From Patiria pectinifera (taxonomy: Eukaryota > Echinodermata > Asteroidea > Valvatida > Asterinidae), in assembly GCA_029964075.1 (NCBI GenBank), contig CM057138.1:13448932-13512931 (forward strand): a stretch of 64,000 bases of DNA. Direction: 5' to 3'. Both the position numbers and the translations under genes were made by a program. The notes below the pieces were generated by a model. That model did no database searches. It worked only from the letters and a program-made list of their open reading frames with translations, and was not told where the DNA came from. Below are positions 24,502 to 36,075 of the stretch, piece by piece. Each line of letters starts with the position of its first letter. Positions within the stretch are counted from its first letter, which is position 1.

Positions 24502-24504
24502 ATT

Positions 24505-25115
24505 TGTAGCGGTACTGCCTCGGACGACTGCCCCGGCGAGTAGCGGCGAACGGCCTAGCCTCTACGGTCGGGTACGCAGATCCGTTTCGGCGGAGATTTA
24601 CCGCCAGGCCCGCAGCAGACTACCAAAGGATCACCCTCACACGCACTCTCGCTCACACAACCCAAGTGGACTAACTAGGGGGACTGGGGAAGGATGGGGA
24701 CCTGACACCAGATATGTCTTTCGGAAGATTATTTTATTCGCCTACCCAGGCGCCTCGCCTACGTGATCTTATACTCAATCACTTCCCTTACAAACTCAGA
24801 GATTACATAATTATCTGGATTATAATGCAGGAATCATTAATTAACTACACTCACACAAAGTATGAGGCTCTCTCCGCTTGACTATAGGTGATTGGTGATT
24901 GGTTAATTGTGGGAGATTATAACAGTGCAACTTTTCCTGAGACCGCGCACGGGTTCCGGCCACAGCAGAAAGAGAGCGAAGCTGAGCGCATGGCCGCTTA
25001 TATACACTGGCGCTAATTGGCTGGTGCCCCCATAAACCTGGGTGAGTGCACGCGCACCCCGCTGGCTACCAGTAAAGAACTAAAGTGCGCCCTCCATAAA
25101 ATGCATTGCGCTACA
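24505..25115 (-). repeat. 5-prime LTR of the Gypsy element (611 bp)
   Basis: On the plus strand the segment begins TGTAGCGG and ends GCGCTACA, so it has TG...CA termini with a 7-bp inverted repeat TGTAGCG/CGCTACA. It lies directly next to the primer-binding site. No second copy of this sequence was found left of integrase. Confidence 0.75.
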
Positions 25116-25565
25116 CTATTATCAATATTGCTTTTAAATGATTTCTGCTTTTTAATGATGATTTACTGATTATTACTGTTTTTTAATGATTTTACGTCGA
25201 AATGTCAGTGAATTATGCGTTTAATCCAGACTTGTATGTTTGTTTTTTGCTTATTTTTGCTCCTCTGTTTACCCGGGGGGGGGGGAGTAGGGCTGTTTGT
25301 TTGCTTGTTGGGCAGGTTGGTTGTTTGTTTGCTTGTTTGTTCTCTTGGTTTTTGTGAGAGAGCCTTTTATTTATTTTTTATTTTTTTCATGTGCTTGGGT
25401 CCATCCATCTATCTGTCCTTTTTTCATGTTCCTTGTATCATGCTCATTTCTTTGTCTCTGCTTTCCATGTTTGTCTGTTGCTTACAGTTTTCTTGTTTGT
25501 TTGTTTGTTTGTTTGTAATGTTGTTTGTGCTTAGATCTGTTTAAGGTCATGCAAATTAACGTCTC
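25116..25565. other. No gene; T/G-rich low-complexity DNA
   Basis: Runs of TTTG and TTGTTTGCTTG dominate 25290-25520 and create the 109- and 73-codon frames by composition alone. Nothing else is recognisable. Confidence 0.55.
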
Positions 25566-27340
25566 TAGGTGAACTCCAAAACCTGCTCGTCGATTTCGTC
25601 TGGTTCAATAAGAGACACTTTTTTTAAAGGGAAAACTCTTTTTCAAAAACCCGACAGAGGAGGCGTTGGTCTGGCTTGCCTCCATGCACGCGTTCTCACC
25701 TTTCGTCTTAAATTACTCCAGCGTTATCTTATCCAAACTGGCCATCCCTCATTTGTTCTTTTTGACTATTTCCTCCGCAAATACAAAACAAATAACTTAG
25801 ATTACCATTTATTGTTCTGTCAAATTGACCCCAAATTCCTTATCAGCCTTCCTCTTTTTTTACGGTGAGATTTTGCGTGCTTTCAGTACCTCCGGAGCTC
25901 GCATCGAAATACCTGAGTCTTCCGTCAATCATGTCATCAACATTCCGCTCATCAGTCTCGTTCTAGACCTATTTTTGGCAGCGATACTGACGTGGTGCAT
26001 GTTGTGGGGCTCATCGTCACCTGCTTCACGTGGACACCGGCCGCTGGCTCGTCGCCGAATATCTCCCTTGGACTTTCACACTAGCACCTCGCCCTCCATC
26101 TCATCGTGCCCTTCTACCTCAAGTTCTTCGTCTTCGCTGCAGTCTCTCCTCTGCCTTTCCCGCAATCTTCTCCGATTTTGGACTTCGTTCTAACCACGGA
26201 CACCTTCATAACATCCCTGATCGCCCGACCTCACCCATTGAATTTCTGCTGGGTTCTTCCCTCAAGGGACTCTCTGCACCATCCAGCACCCTGTACATCA
26301 TTTTCAACAATCATCTGAACTCGCTTTCGGCTATTCCTTCATCTCATTGGCACAAACCCGGCTTTCTGGACGCCTCCACCAAAATTCAATGGCTGTCCAT
26401 CTACAAACTGCCATCAACCAAAAAGGAAGGAGACGTACAGTTTAAACTTCGTCACAACGTTCTACCATCTCTGCCGCTTCTACATCATCTCAACCCGGAT
26501 ATCCCTTCGTCTTGTGGATGGTGCGGAGAGAAGGGCACGATTGAGCACCTTTTCATCCTCTGTTCATCTATCCAGCCGGCGCTCAATTCTCTTCACTTTG
26601 TTCTCTCCCGTCTTCTCCCTGACCTGGAACTGAACTTTGACCCAAATTCTTCATTATCAATTGTAAAAATATCATTTGTTGGCTTTATCGTACCTGTCGT
26701 GTTTCTGACCACCTCACCATCTGGCAACATCGATTAAAATATAAAATTCTTCTTGAGCACATCTACTTTCAAACTCTCAATGATCTCGATGCTTTTCTCA
26801 CAAAATGGCCCCTACAGAATATTGTTTTCCTTCTTGATGAAAACAAACTGACATGGTTGATGTAAACTCCTATTATTCCTCTTTCCGTCTACTTCTTTCA
26901 GTCCTCTTTGTCTTCATTAATTTGTATGATAAAGTAATGTTTGTTATAATTATCATTTCTAATCGTTACTGCTACTCTTTTTTTTTAACTTCCCTTCCTT
27001 CCCCTTAAAAGCCACCGGTGGTGGGTACAAAAGTGCCCACATCCAGATACGCCGGTGGCTCCCTTCTCCCTCCCCCTCCCCTACACCCCGTCCCTAGTAG
27101 CTTGTTGTTGGATTTTTTTCTATGTATGTTGATTTGATGGTATTTTTTTTCTCTGATCTCTTTTGATCCCTTGCCCCGTCGCCGCGGTTAGCCGGTTTGG
27201 CAGTAGTATACAGCTAATATGCGGGCCGCGGCGGCGAAGCATTTCAAAAATTTGTTCATTTATACTTTGTTTACTTGCACTGGTTCTTGTTTTTATTTGT
27301 CTTGTGTTCAAGTGAAATAAAGTGTACATTTGAAAAGTCG
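25565..27340 (+). mobile_element. 3-prime part of an L1/Tx1-like LINE, broken
   Basis: Two plus-strand pieces give the C-terminal part of a LINE ORF2. The first (about 25570-25870) has FFKGKTLFQKPDRGGVGLA followed by FRLKLLQRYL, the post-RT segment of L1/Tx1-type proteins. The second (about 26030-26740) has KIQWLSIYKLPS, KKEGDVQFKLRHNVLPSLP and a zinc-binding CGWCGEKGTIEHLFILC block (C-x2-C ... H-x4-C), the known zf-RVT tail. A 3-prime UTR follows, with a stem-loop at 27011-27059 and an AATAAA-like signal at 27317. The RT catalytic core is missing, so the copy is 5-prime truncated and also frame-broken. Confidence 0.8.
27011..27059 (+). other. Stem-loop in LINE 3-prime UTR
   Basis: GCCACCGG (27011-27018) pairs with CCGGTGGC (27052-27059), and inside it GTGGG (27021-27025) pairs with CCCAC (27036-27040). 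A second GC-rich inverted pair (CGCCGCGG / CCGCGGCG) lies about 27180-27236. Such 3-prime hairpins are used by some LINE reverse transcriptases to recognise their RNA. Confidence 0.5.
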
Positions 27341-28600
27341 TGAGATTGTATATGATTTTTTGAATTGTTGGTCCTTTCAGCAATATTTCACGAACGCAAC
27401 ACGCACAATTCAAAATTATGTTAGTATTTTGTTTGTTAGGTAATAGGTATTTGCAAACAATTTTAGAAAACGTTTGACGTTATGATGACGTCATCAAAAA
27501 TGCAATTTTTGAAAACACAATATTATAAGGGAAAGTCCGATCGTCATAAAACTTGGTGGATAGCTAGATAATGGTACTAGTATGCAAAATTCGAAATAAA
27601 GTCACCATGACGTCATCGGATGATTTGTTTATGATTGTTTTAATATTTAGAATTTCATTCCGCTTCCAAAATTTAACACTTTCTTCCATTGGATTGACTT
27701 CAAGATTAACTAAGACAAACTAAGAACGCAATCACCCAAAAAAAATAATTGAAAAGTGTTATCAAGATGACGTCATCGTAAGGCATGTAACGTCATCATA
27801 AACGTGCGTAGCAAACAAACATAGATCTCTAGTTTCTTTTTCAACTTTTTCCTCATAGGCTTTGTACACGTTTTATTCTGCATGCCACTTTGTGAATTAT
27901 TTTAAATCCGATCAACTGTAAACTTTGCATAGTCATTAACCATCACCTGAGGATGTATGCCGAATGTTTGTCATCGTGACGTCATCAGAGATCAAGAGAC
28001 AACGATTTTAATGTTCATTTTTTACAGTCTCTTAACTATTGAACAATTGGACCGCTTGGTCTCAAACCTAGCAGGTATATAGGAATTATATATTTGATGG
28101 GTTGACACCTTACATTAGCATTAAGCAACATTAAAGGATAAATATGTTGCATTATTATTAATGGGCTGTTCTTTGTTTTCATGTTATAATGTCGTGACTA
28201 TTTAATGAGGCGATCTTTATAGTCCTTTAACTTTAATACTATTTGACCGATTGATATCAAACTTTGTAAATATATAGACAGGGTAGTGTAATAAATGAAA
28301 ATGTGTATGTCAAGGTCATATGACCCTTACCACCGGTTATACTGGAAGTGCAATTTTAAAAAGTAATAATTTGAATTGTAGCAGTTCCATTCTTTTTTAA
28401 TCAAAAAACTTTGTTGTTTTTGGTCCAATAGACAATCCAAACTAGGAACAGTTCTGTGGTTGATCATAAGCACAACCTCTAGGTTTTTTTTACCTTTTTT
28501 CCCCAAAGGGCTTTGTACACGTTTTATTCTGCATGCCACTTTGGGAATTATCTTAAATCTGATCATTTTTATTTTTTTCACAGTCATTAACTATCATCTG
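27340..28600. other. Intergenic or intronic DNA with TGACGTCATC words
   Basis: AT-rich, no gene. The palindrome TGACGTCA occurs repeatedly (27487, 27769 and others). The segments 27850-27930 and 28498-28590 are direct repeats of each other (CTTTGTACACGTTTTATTCTG...), with a third copy at 32600-32690. The segment 28110-28290 repeats at 31890-32060. Confidence 0.5.
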
Positions 28601-28933
28601 AGGTGAATGCCCAAACTGTTTGTCATCGTGACATAATCAGAGGTCACTTGACATCGATTTAAATGTTTATTTTTTTTACAGTCATAACTATTGGTCTCAA
28701 ACTCGTTTAGTTTATAGTCAGGAAAGTGTTAAAAATGAAAATTTATGTGTCAAGGTCACATGACCTTCACTTCCGGTTTTACCGGATGTGGTACTTTTAG
28801 ACCCTAATTATCATATCTCATGAATTATATATCTGATGGGATTGACACCTGGTCCCTCGCGTGATGACAGAAATGCGCAGTGAAGCAAAATAAACGAACG
28901 GTTTCGGGTAAAGTTTCGTGCAAGAACTGGAAA

Positions 28934-29136
28934 CATGGGCGTCGCAAGGATTTTTTTCTAGAGGGGAAAAACAATTTTTTCCCAAAAAGATTCCTGTATA
29001 CCTGTAAAAATTTTAAAAGGGGCATGGACATTATGCCCTTTCCAATTAAATTTACACCAATATGAATTCTCGCCTCTTTATTTTTTTTCTCTATTGTTTT
29101 CCTTCCTTTTTTGCTTTTCCAGGGGGGGGGGTTGCG
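28934..29136 (+). mobile_element. Truncated MITE (GGGCGTCGC-type), copy a
   Basis: Starts CATGGGCGTCGCAAGGATTT and runs through a T-rich part to a G-run and GTTGCGCCCCCTTT, where the right terminal repeat is lost. Full-length relative at 31102-31372. It lies in the intron before the first mucin-type exon. Confidence 0.55.
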
Positions 29137-29514
29137 CCCCCTTTGCTGTATAAAGACCTATGACATATACTTGGGTCATAGGAAAGTGAGGTTATGAAGA
29201 ACAACAATTATTAAGAGAGTATGTAAGTTCTTCGAACGCTCAAAGGTCACCAGAGTCAAATATTAAATAGTTCCATATCTGAAATTGTTTTCTTGGCATG
29301 AAGAATCAATATACGGAGTTTTATGCTTTCATCACAAATTGCACAATCCTTGGCATATTTGCGCTATGCTGCAACACTATTCTATACAACTATACAATTT
29401 AAATTATATTTTTTGTTTGTCGTAGGGTGTTTTGAAGGTGACACCGAACAAAAAAGAAATAACCTCTTGACAAGTAAAGAAGTTAAATATTTCCTTTTTA
29501 TAACCACCTGACAG

Positions 29515-29643
29515 AACCAACCAACACGACAGAACCATCCACCACACCAGAACAAACCATCACTCCGGAACCAACCACTACTCTGGAACCAACCACCACT
29601 CTAGAACAAACCACAACTCTAGAACCAACGACCACTGCAGGTG
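29515..29643 (+). CDS. Mucin-type exon X1 (Thr/Pro/Glu repeats)
   Basis: Acceptor CACCTGACAG before 29515 and donor G|GTAAGT after 29643. The length is 129 nt, phase 1 at both ends. It codes for about 43 residues of repeats of the type TTTLEPTTT / TPEQTIT, rich in Thr and Pro with regularly placed Glu, as in heavily O-glycosylated mucin stalks. No Cys. About 85-165 bp upstream, the intron has a TTTGTCGTAGGGTGTTTTG...AAATAACCTCTTGACA block that recurs before most other mucin-type exons of the locus. This is the first exon I can place; the signal-peptide exon would be further left. The neighbouring acceptor/donor pair is repeated exactly in X2. An alternative donor three bases upstream would keep the frame. 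Confidence 0.7.
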
Positions 29644-29999
29644 GTAAGTGATAATATCTGTTAAAATGTTCGTCATCGTGACGTCATCAGAGGTCACGTA
29701 ACATCGTAATGAATGTTCATTTATTCAGTCTTATAACGATTGAACTATTGGACAGATTGGTCTCAAACTCGTTTAGTTTATAGTCAGGAAAGTGTTAAAG
29801 ATGAACATTTATATGTCAAGGTCACATGACCTTCTCCTCCGGTTTTACCGGATGTAGTACTTTTACACCCTAATTATCATATCTCATGAATTATATATCT
29901 GATGGGATTGACACCTGGTTCCTCGCGTGATGACAGAAATGCGCAGTGAAGCAAAATAAACGAACGGTTTCGGGTAAAGTTTCGTGCAAGAACTGGAAA

Positions 30000-30208
30000 C
30001 ATGGGCGTCGCAAGGATTTTTATTAGAGGGAAAAAACATTTTTTTTCCCCAAAAAATTCCTGTATACCTGTAAAAATGTTAAAAGGGGGCATGGACATTA
30101 TGCCCCTTCCAATTAAATTTACACCAATATGAATTCTTGCCTCTTAATTTTTTTTTCCTATTGTTTTCCTTCCTTTTTTGCTTTTCCGGGGGGGGGGGGT
30201 TGCGCCCC
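30000..30208 (+). mobile_element. Truncated MITE (GGGCGTCGC-type), copy b
   Basis: Same as copy a at 28934-29136, duplicated with the 1.07-kb unit: CATGGGCGTCGCAAGGATTT start, G-run near 30188-30199, no right terminal repeat. It was present before the unit duplicated. Confidence 0.55.
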
Positions 30209-30584
30209 CTTTGCTGTATAAAGACCTATGACATAGACTTGGGTCATAGGAAAGTGAGGTTATGAAAAACAACAGTTATTAAGAGAGTATGTAAAGCTCA
30301 TCGAACGCTCAAAGGTCACCAGAGGTCAAATATTAAATGCTTCCATATCTGAAGTCGTTTTCTTGGCATGAAGAATCAATATACGGAGTTTCATGCTTTC
30401 ATCACAAATTGCACAATCCTTGGCATATTTGCGCTATGCCGCAACACTATTCTATACAACTGTACAATTTAAATTATAATTTTTGTTTGTCTTGGGGTGT
30501 TTTGCAGGTGACACCGAACAAAAAAGGAATAACCTCTTGACAAGTAAAGAAGTTAAATATTTCCTTTTTATAACCACCTGACAG

Positions 30585-30713
30585 AACCAACCAACACGAC
30601 AGAACCACCCACCACACCAGAACAAACCATCACTCCGGAACCAACCACTACTCTGGAACCAACCACCACTCTAGAACAAACCACCACTTTAGAACCAACG
30701 ACCACTGCAGTTG
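30585..30713 (+). CDS. Mucin-type exon X2
   Basis: A close copy of X1: 129 nt, acceptor CACCTGACAG, donor G|GTAAGT after 30713, phase 1-1. Only about four base differences from X1 (for example TCC to CCC and GCAGGTG to GCAGTTG). The last change removes the alternative GCAG|GT donor of X1, which supports GTAAGT as the real donor. Product: Thr/Pro/Glu repeats ending LEPTTTAV. High identity including introns points to recent duplication. Confidence 0.7.
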
Positions 30714-30981
30714 GTAAGTGATAATATCTGTTAAAATGTTCGTCATCGTGACGTCATCAGAGGTCACGTGACATCGTAATGAATGTTCATTTATTCAGTC
30801 TTATAACGATTGAACTATTGGACTGATTGGTCTCAAACTCGTTATGAATATAGTCAGGGAAGTGTTATAGACGAACATTTATATGTCAAGGTCGCGTGAC
30901 CTTCACTATCAGATGTGGAACTTTTACACCCTAATTATCATAACTCATGAATTATACATCTGATGGGTTTGATGCCTATTG

Positions 30982-31875
30982 AGTGCGTTCGATTACTTCC
31001 CCCAGCTTACTCGCGCCTGGCTCTTTGCGTGATGACAGACATGCGCAGTGTAGCTAAATAAACGAACAGTTTCCGGTAATGTTTCGTGCAAGAGGTGGAA
31101 ACATTGGCGTCGCCAGGATTTTTTTCTAGAGTGGGAAAAACATATTTTCCCCCAAAAAATTATGTATTTCTCAACAAATTCTCGATTTATCCGTTTCAGA
31201 GGGGGGCAGGGACATTTAGCCCCCACCCATTAAATTTACACCAATATGACTTTTTCGCGTCTTCATCTTTTTTTCTCTCTCTTTTGTTTTTGTTTTTTTT
31301 TGGTTTTTTTGCTTTTCTTGGGAGGAGTAGTCGCGCCCCTTTTGCCCCCTCCTGCCCTTGCGACGCCCGTGGCTGGAAATTGATTTTTTTTTTCTTAATA
31401 TTTCATCTTTATGAAGGTCATTCAAAGTAAAAATGATGATGGGACTGAGAAATATTTCCAATTTTTTAAAGAAATACTTAGAAAATGGTTTTGTCTCTAC
31501 GTAGACTTGTACACAATCGCGGAAGTGGCGTCAGGTTGTAACTTTTTCCAAGGCTGCATCCAAATATATTAACTGTCTAGAGCACGTCCACGCCCCGTGA
31601 AAATACGCAGGGACGCGCTGACAATAATTCGTAACCGTAGCCCCGTGCATAGAGCTACATAAGGTTTGTAGCTCTATGCTCCATGGAAGTCCGTTTCGGA
31701 CACGGCCTGGGGCCCACCGGACGTTGAATGGCCTTATTAAATACTTACCCAAGTAACCGGCTTGGTGGTCGGTTACTTTGGCCAGGCTCGAGTAAGCGCG
31801 CGAAGTCACGTGAGAGGTAAATCAAACGCTGTCGCGCTTGCACGAGTAAGCGCGGGGGAAGTAATCGAACGCACT
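30982..31875. repeat. Inverted repeat AGTGCGTTCGATTACTTCCC bounding 0.9 kb
   Basis: AGTGCGTTCGATTACTTCCC at 30982 is matched by its reverse complement ending at 31875, with GCTTACTCG next to both. The left end is a roughly 45-bp insertion in the 1.07-kb unit; homology to that unit continues inside, so the two ends may be separate insertions rather than one element. A perfect 12-bp hairpin (GCATAGAGCTAC / GTAGCTCTATGC) lies inside at 31647-31679. Confidence 0.5.
31102..31372. mobile_element. MITE (GGGCGTCGC-type), full-length copy c
   Basis: Left end CATTGGCGTCGCCAGGATT and right end CCTTGCGACGCCCGTGG are inverted repeats of about 17 bp. The element is 271 bp long with no coding content. Copies a and b upstream share the left end and interior but lack the right end. 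Confidence 0.6.
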
Positions 31876-32218
31876 GTATATTATAATGAAGCGACATTTG
31901 AAGAAAAATATGTTGCATAGTTAACGGGAAGTTTATTGTTCTCATGTTATGACGCCATGAATATAATGAGGCAATCTGTACAGTCTTATAACTATAGCTC
32001 TGTTTGACCGATTGATATCAAACCTGGTAGATATATAGACTTGGAAATGTTATAGATAAAAATCGGTATAGATAAAAATCGGTATTCTATACAACTGTAC
32101 AATTTAAATTATAATTTTGTTTGTCTTGGGGTGTCGTGCGGGTGACACCGAACAAAAAGAGAAATAACCTCTTGACAAGTAAAGAAGTTAAATATTCCTT
32201 TTTATAACCACCTGACAG

Positions 32219-32365
32219 AACCAACCAACACGACAGAACCATCCACCACAACAGAACAACCCATCACTCCGGAACCAACCACCACTCTCGAACCAACCAC
32301 CACTCCACGACCAACCACTACTCCAGAACAAACCATTACTCCAGAACCAACAACCACTACAGGTG
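32219..32365 (+). CDS. Mucin-type exon X3
   Basis: Acceptor CACCTGACAG, donor G|GTAAGT after 32365, 147 nt, phase 1-1. The product is like X1 and X2 but one repeat longer, with TTTLEPTTTPRPTTTPEQT. It ends in the same block of direct repeats (GGTGGTAAGTGATAATATC) as X1 and X2, so it belongs to the same three-unit array. After it comes a segment (32600-32690) seen twice near 28 kb. Confidence 0.7.
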
Positions 32366-33705
32366 GTAAGTGATAATATCTCTTAAAATAAAATGTAACT
32401 TTAACTGCGTTCGAGAGTTCGTTTTGGGTCTTAACATATTTTGTTAAGCTTTGTCGGTGTACACACCGAAGCAGCTCGTGTTAGCTGTTCCCAATGGAAC
32501 AGCTTTTGTTTTCGTTAAAGTATTTTTCAATTGGGAAAAGCTATTGCTTTTGTAATTTGTTTTTCCTTTTTTTTTTTTTTTTTCCTTTTCCACTTTTTCT
32601 CCATAGGCTTTGTACACGTTTTATTCTGCATGCCACTTTGGGAATTATTTTAAATCCGATCAATTTTAAATTATTTACAGTCATTAACCATCTAGTGGGG
32701 CTGTTTAGGCCAAATATATGATACAATTGTGCACGTTGTTGTGACTAAAGCATGAAACTTCGTATGTTGGTTCTTCATGCCATGAAGAACATTTTCAGAT
32801 GTGGATACATTTCATATTTGACCACTGGTAACCTTTGAGAGGTGAATGAACTTTACATAGACTATGTATCATAATTGTTCCTTAAAACGCCACTTTCCTA
32901 TGACCCCAGTCTATGTCAAAGAAATTAAGGCAATGGAAATAATGATCAGATGTGAAAAAAAAAATCATACTTGACCTCCGGTGACCTTTCAGAGATCAAT
33001 GACCTATATATACAGTATTTATAGTTATTTATAAGATTAACGCTTTAAATTCCAACTTTTTCAAGACCGAACTCTAAGAGTTAGGTGTTCATTCTATGTA
33101 AAGCATTTTCATATGAAGGGCATTTCATATCTGACCTCTGGTGACCTTTAGGAGGTCAATGAACTTTGTATGCATTATTTAAAGATATTTATCAGATTTA
33201 CTATTCAAAACCCCACTTTTTTATTACCCAAGTCTAAAAGTTGGCTCTTCGTGACATGAACAGATTTTTCAGATGTGTGAACATTCATATTTGTTCCCTG
33301 GTAACCTTTGTGAGGTCGATAAACTTTGCATACCCTATTTGCCGCTATTATCATTTTTAATATTCCAAATGCAACTTTTTCATGACCCGAGTCTAAATAA
33401 TTCAAAACAAGTGTATTTTAAGTATTATTTTGTAGCATGTCATGATTTAAGACCCAAAAGATTTTTTTATGACTTCTGGTACCCATTTTCCTTTTGGAAG
33501 GGCAGACAGGGGCGCAACAGAATACAAGAGGTACACTGGACAAAAATCACACTCTTACAGTGACCAGTGGGATTGGTAAAAAGGTTAAAAATGTGGCGAC
33601 CCAAGTCGAACTATATATCACAGAGTGTAATACACAAAAGTGACTATTGTTAGACATTTGTGAATATAACATCATAAAGAAAGTCTAACAGTCTTCTATC
33701 CCAGT

Positions 33706-36075
33706 CGAATCCCGGGACATACCGTTATTTCGTTTTACCGTTGTGGATTTCCTCAAAAATTAAAACAGTTAACGCATCATTGACCGTTTTTTTCGTTTTA
33801 CAGTTTTGTAAAACGGTCAAACGGTTTTATGATAAATACGTTAATTCCGTTCTATCAGATTGGTACAATACAATACAGCATAGCGATCAATGTTTTTTAT
33901 TTTACAGTTTTACACAAACACTTTTCAAAAACAGCGAAACGGTTAGTATTGGATCTAGACTGTTATTTCTTTATTTCAGTATATACAGTAGTTAACAGTC
34001 AGTGGCGCATTTTGTGGCAATGGGCAAAGGAGGTGGAGGATTGGGGGACCGGGACCATACCGACTACCGCGTGCACGTGTTACGGTAGTTATAATCAATG
34101 CGTGGTGTGATTCTTGGCGTGACCCTTTCCCACATCTACTTCGATTTGTATTAGTTGGTGGGGCTTAAAACTTGTATTGAAAGCAAACATGGCGCTTGAA
34201 AATTTCAAGAGGGAAATTTTGGAGTGAATACAGCAGGGAAAGACGTATGAAGAAGCTTCAGATAGTTATCGGAAATTGGAGTTAGGCGCGGCTCTTCAAT
34301 AGCCAATATACGGACATTTTGTTGTGAGAGTGACATAAATGTAAGGAGGGCCACTGGTTGTCAACGGTCATATGACGTAGTATTCTGGCAAGCCGGCCTG
34401 TGGCAGGTAATTCTGTCCCCACTGGTAAATGTGTCCCCCCGGACAGATTTACCGGGTAGTGACCTGGTAAATCTGTCCGGGGGGCACTTTTACCTAGTAG
34501 GTAAACCTGTCCCCCTCTAGGTAAATCTGTCCCCCTGCACGACGTTGAATGTGTCCCCCTGGTAAATGTGTCCGCGTGCAACGTCACAAGTCTAGCACCC
34601 AGACTGTATATTAGTAAAGTTATTAACTGTTTTTGCGCGGCGCCTTGCTAAATTCGGGAATGGTGCTTACGTCACATCAAAGCACAACTCCCGTTTTGAT
34701 GACGACTTCGGGAGCGAGCGATTTGCATGGTTGGCGTGCGCGCGAGTGTACCGCACCTACGGAGGGCGTGCGCGCGCTAGCGATAGGATGAGTATTACTA
34801 CGAGTGCTTTTTCTGCTTTCTTGCAGAAACATAGATCGGTTGATTAGCATCTAAACGTTAACTTCATTTTGATAATCATTGATGAAGGGTGGAAAAATCT
34901 AAAAATGTATACCCTGTCCTCTGAATTCATTATAATAACATCAATATAACAACTTATGCGTGCAAAACCAGGGGGGACAGAATTAACTGGAGGGGACAGA
35001 ATTATCTGGAGGGGGACAGAATTAACGGGACAGGGGGGACACTTTTACCTAGGTAATTCTGTCCCCCGGACACTTTTACCGGTGTCACGGTCTCACTTCT
35101 CCGGCGTGCTAGCTTCTCCAAAACGGACATTTCGCTTCAACACGCATGCACAAAATTGCGCAGTAGTGTACATTTTCGTCACTGTATTAGTGTGCTGAGT
35201 TTTTCGGGGCTGTACTTGTGTACGTAAGATATTTGTATGCATAGAATTTTCTTGGCGCGCACTATTAACCCCCAATATTAAAGACTTGAATTTGAAATGC
35301 ACATTTATTTTAAGACGTGGTTGCAAAAATAAGGACAAAATGGACCACGAACGAGCAAGGAACATGGACCAAGGAGTTCGTTCTTAATTATTCCTCCATG
35401 AACACACACATGCATGACGCTGGGAACACAAATCAGAATGCTTACAAGACCATGGAATGACTTGACCCACATGAAGTGTTATATAACACATTCTTGGGTG
35501 TCCCTCACTGTGTTGTTAATGGGCTTGGTAGACTTCAGAAAACACCCAGAGGAAAAGTAAACACAGTGGACACATGAGCATGAATCGTGCTCATGTAACG
35601 TGCACTGTAACGTGCTCAGTCATCCGCCAAATCGACCCGGAGAAGCTAGCACGCCGGAGAAAGGAGACCGTGACACCGGGAGACAGAATTACCGTCCACA
35701 CCGGACTCCTTGAAACATGGTTGCCCCACTGTTCGGAAATCCCAGGCAGTGACTCCATCCCAAGGACACATTAAAATTCCAAGGTACTATATTGCTTGAT
35801 TGACAAACCTAAAAAAATGGTCGACAGGACTATTGACCGTTTTTTCATTGTCATGTTCTTGTAAAACAACACTCTGAAATAAAGCAACTAAACGTTTATC
35901 GCTTTTTACAATTAAGAAAAACAACAAAAATGTCATTGTTTTTTTTGTGACCTAATACCGTGTGACCGTTTTACAAAACTGTAAAACGAAAAAACTGTCA
36001 ACAGTGCGTTTACTGTTTTTGTTTTTGAGGAATCCAAAACGGTAAAACGAAATAACGGAATGTCCTGGGATTCAT
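33706..36075. mobile_element. 2.4-kb inverted-repeat element inside the palindrome
   Basis: Ends GAATCCCGGGACATACCG at 33706 and its inverted match ending at 36075, with inverted similarity extending about 120 bp (CGTTATTTCGTTTTACCG, GTTTTACAGTTTTGTAAAAC). The interior has short TGTCCCC-type repeats in both orientations (34400-34580 and 34965-35090). No transposase frame seen. Confidence 0.6.
34395..35095. repeat. Short GGTAAAT-CTGTCCCCC repeats in both orientations
   Basis: At 34395-34580 words of the type GGTAAATCTGTCCCCC occur about eight times at 25-40 bp spacing, partly as inverted pairs. At 34968-35090 the complementary form GGGGGACAGAATTAAC occurs about five times. These can form many alternative hairpins. 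Confidence 0.6.

Larger units (their letters stand above)
18986..25115 (-). mobile_element. Ty3/Gypsy LTR retrotransposon, broken, 3-prime LTR not seen
   Basis: A Metaviridae-type element on the minus strand. Order from right to left: 5-prime LTR, primer-binding site, gag, protease, reverse transcriptase, RNase H, integrase. The protease-RT-RNase H-integrase order is the Ty3/Gypsy order. No chromodomain and no envelope gene were recognised. The coding region is interrupted in roughly three to five places, so it is a fossil, but amino-acid motifs are well kept, which suggests a fairly young copy. A matching LTR is missing on the left side, where the foldback element and a zinc-finger frame lie instead. 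Related lineages with similar integrase (IERFNRTL, W-x-D-x-LP) are the 412/mdg1 and Mag-like groups; the exact clade is uncertain. Confidence 0.9.
28617..32395 (+). repeat. Three tandem ~1.07-kb units, each with one mucin-type exon
   Basis: Unit boundaries can be set at the word TTCGTCATCGTGACGTCATCAGAGG (shortened here: GTCATCGTGACGTCATC) at 28620, 29669 and 30740. The first two units are about 1.05 and 1.07 kb and very similar, each with a GGGCGTCGCAAGG-type MITE and one Thr/Pro-rich exon with the same splice sites. The third unit (30738-32395) is longer because of insertions between 30975 and 32060. The exons and their introns were duplicated together. Confidence 0.8.

Noticed and set aside
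25215-25544. 109-codon Cys/Leu/Phe-rich frame, at first glance membrane-like
   Set aside because: Produced by TTTG/TTGC low-complexity DNA; no domain.
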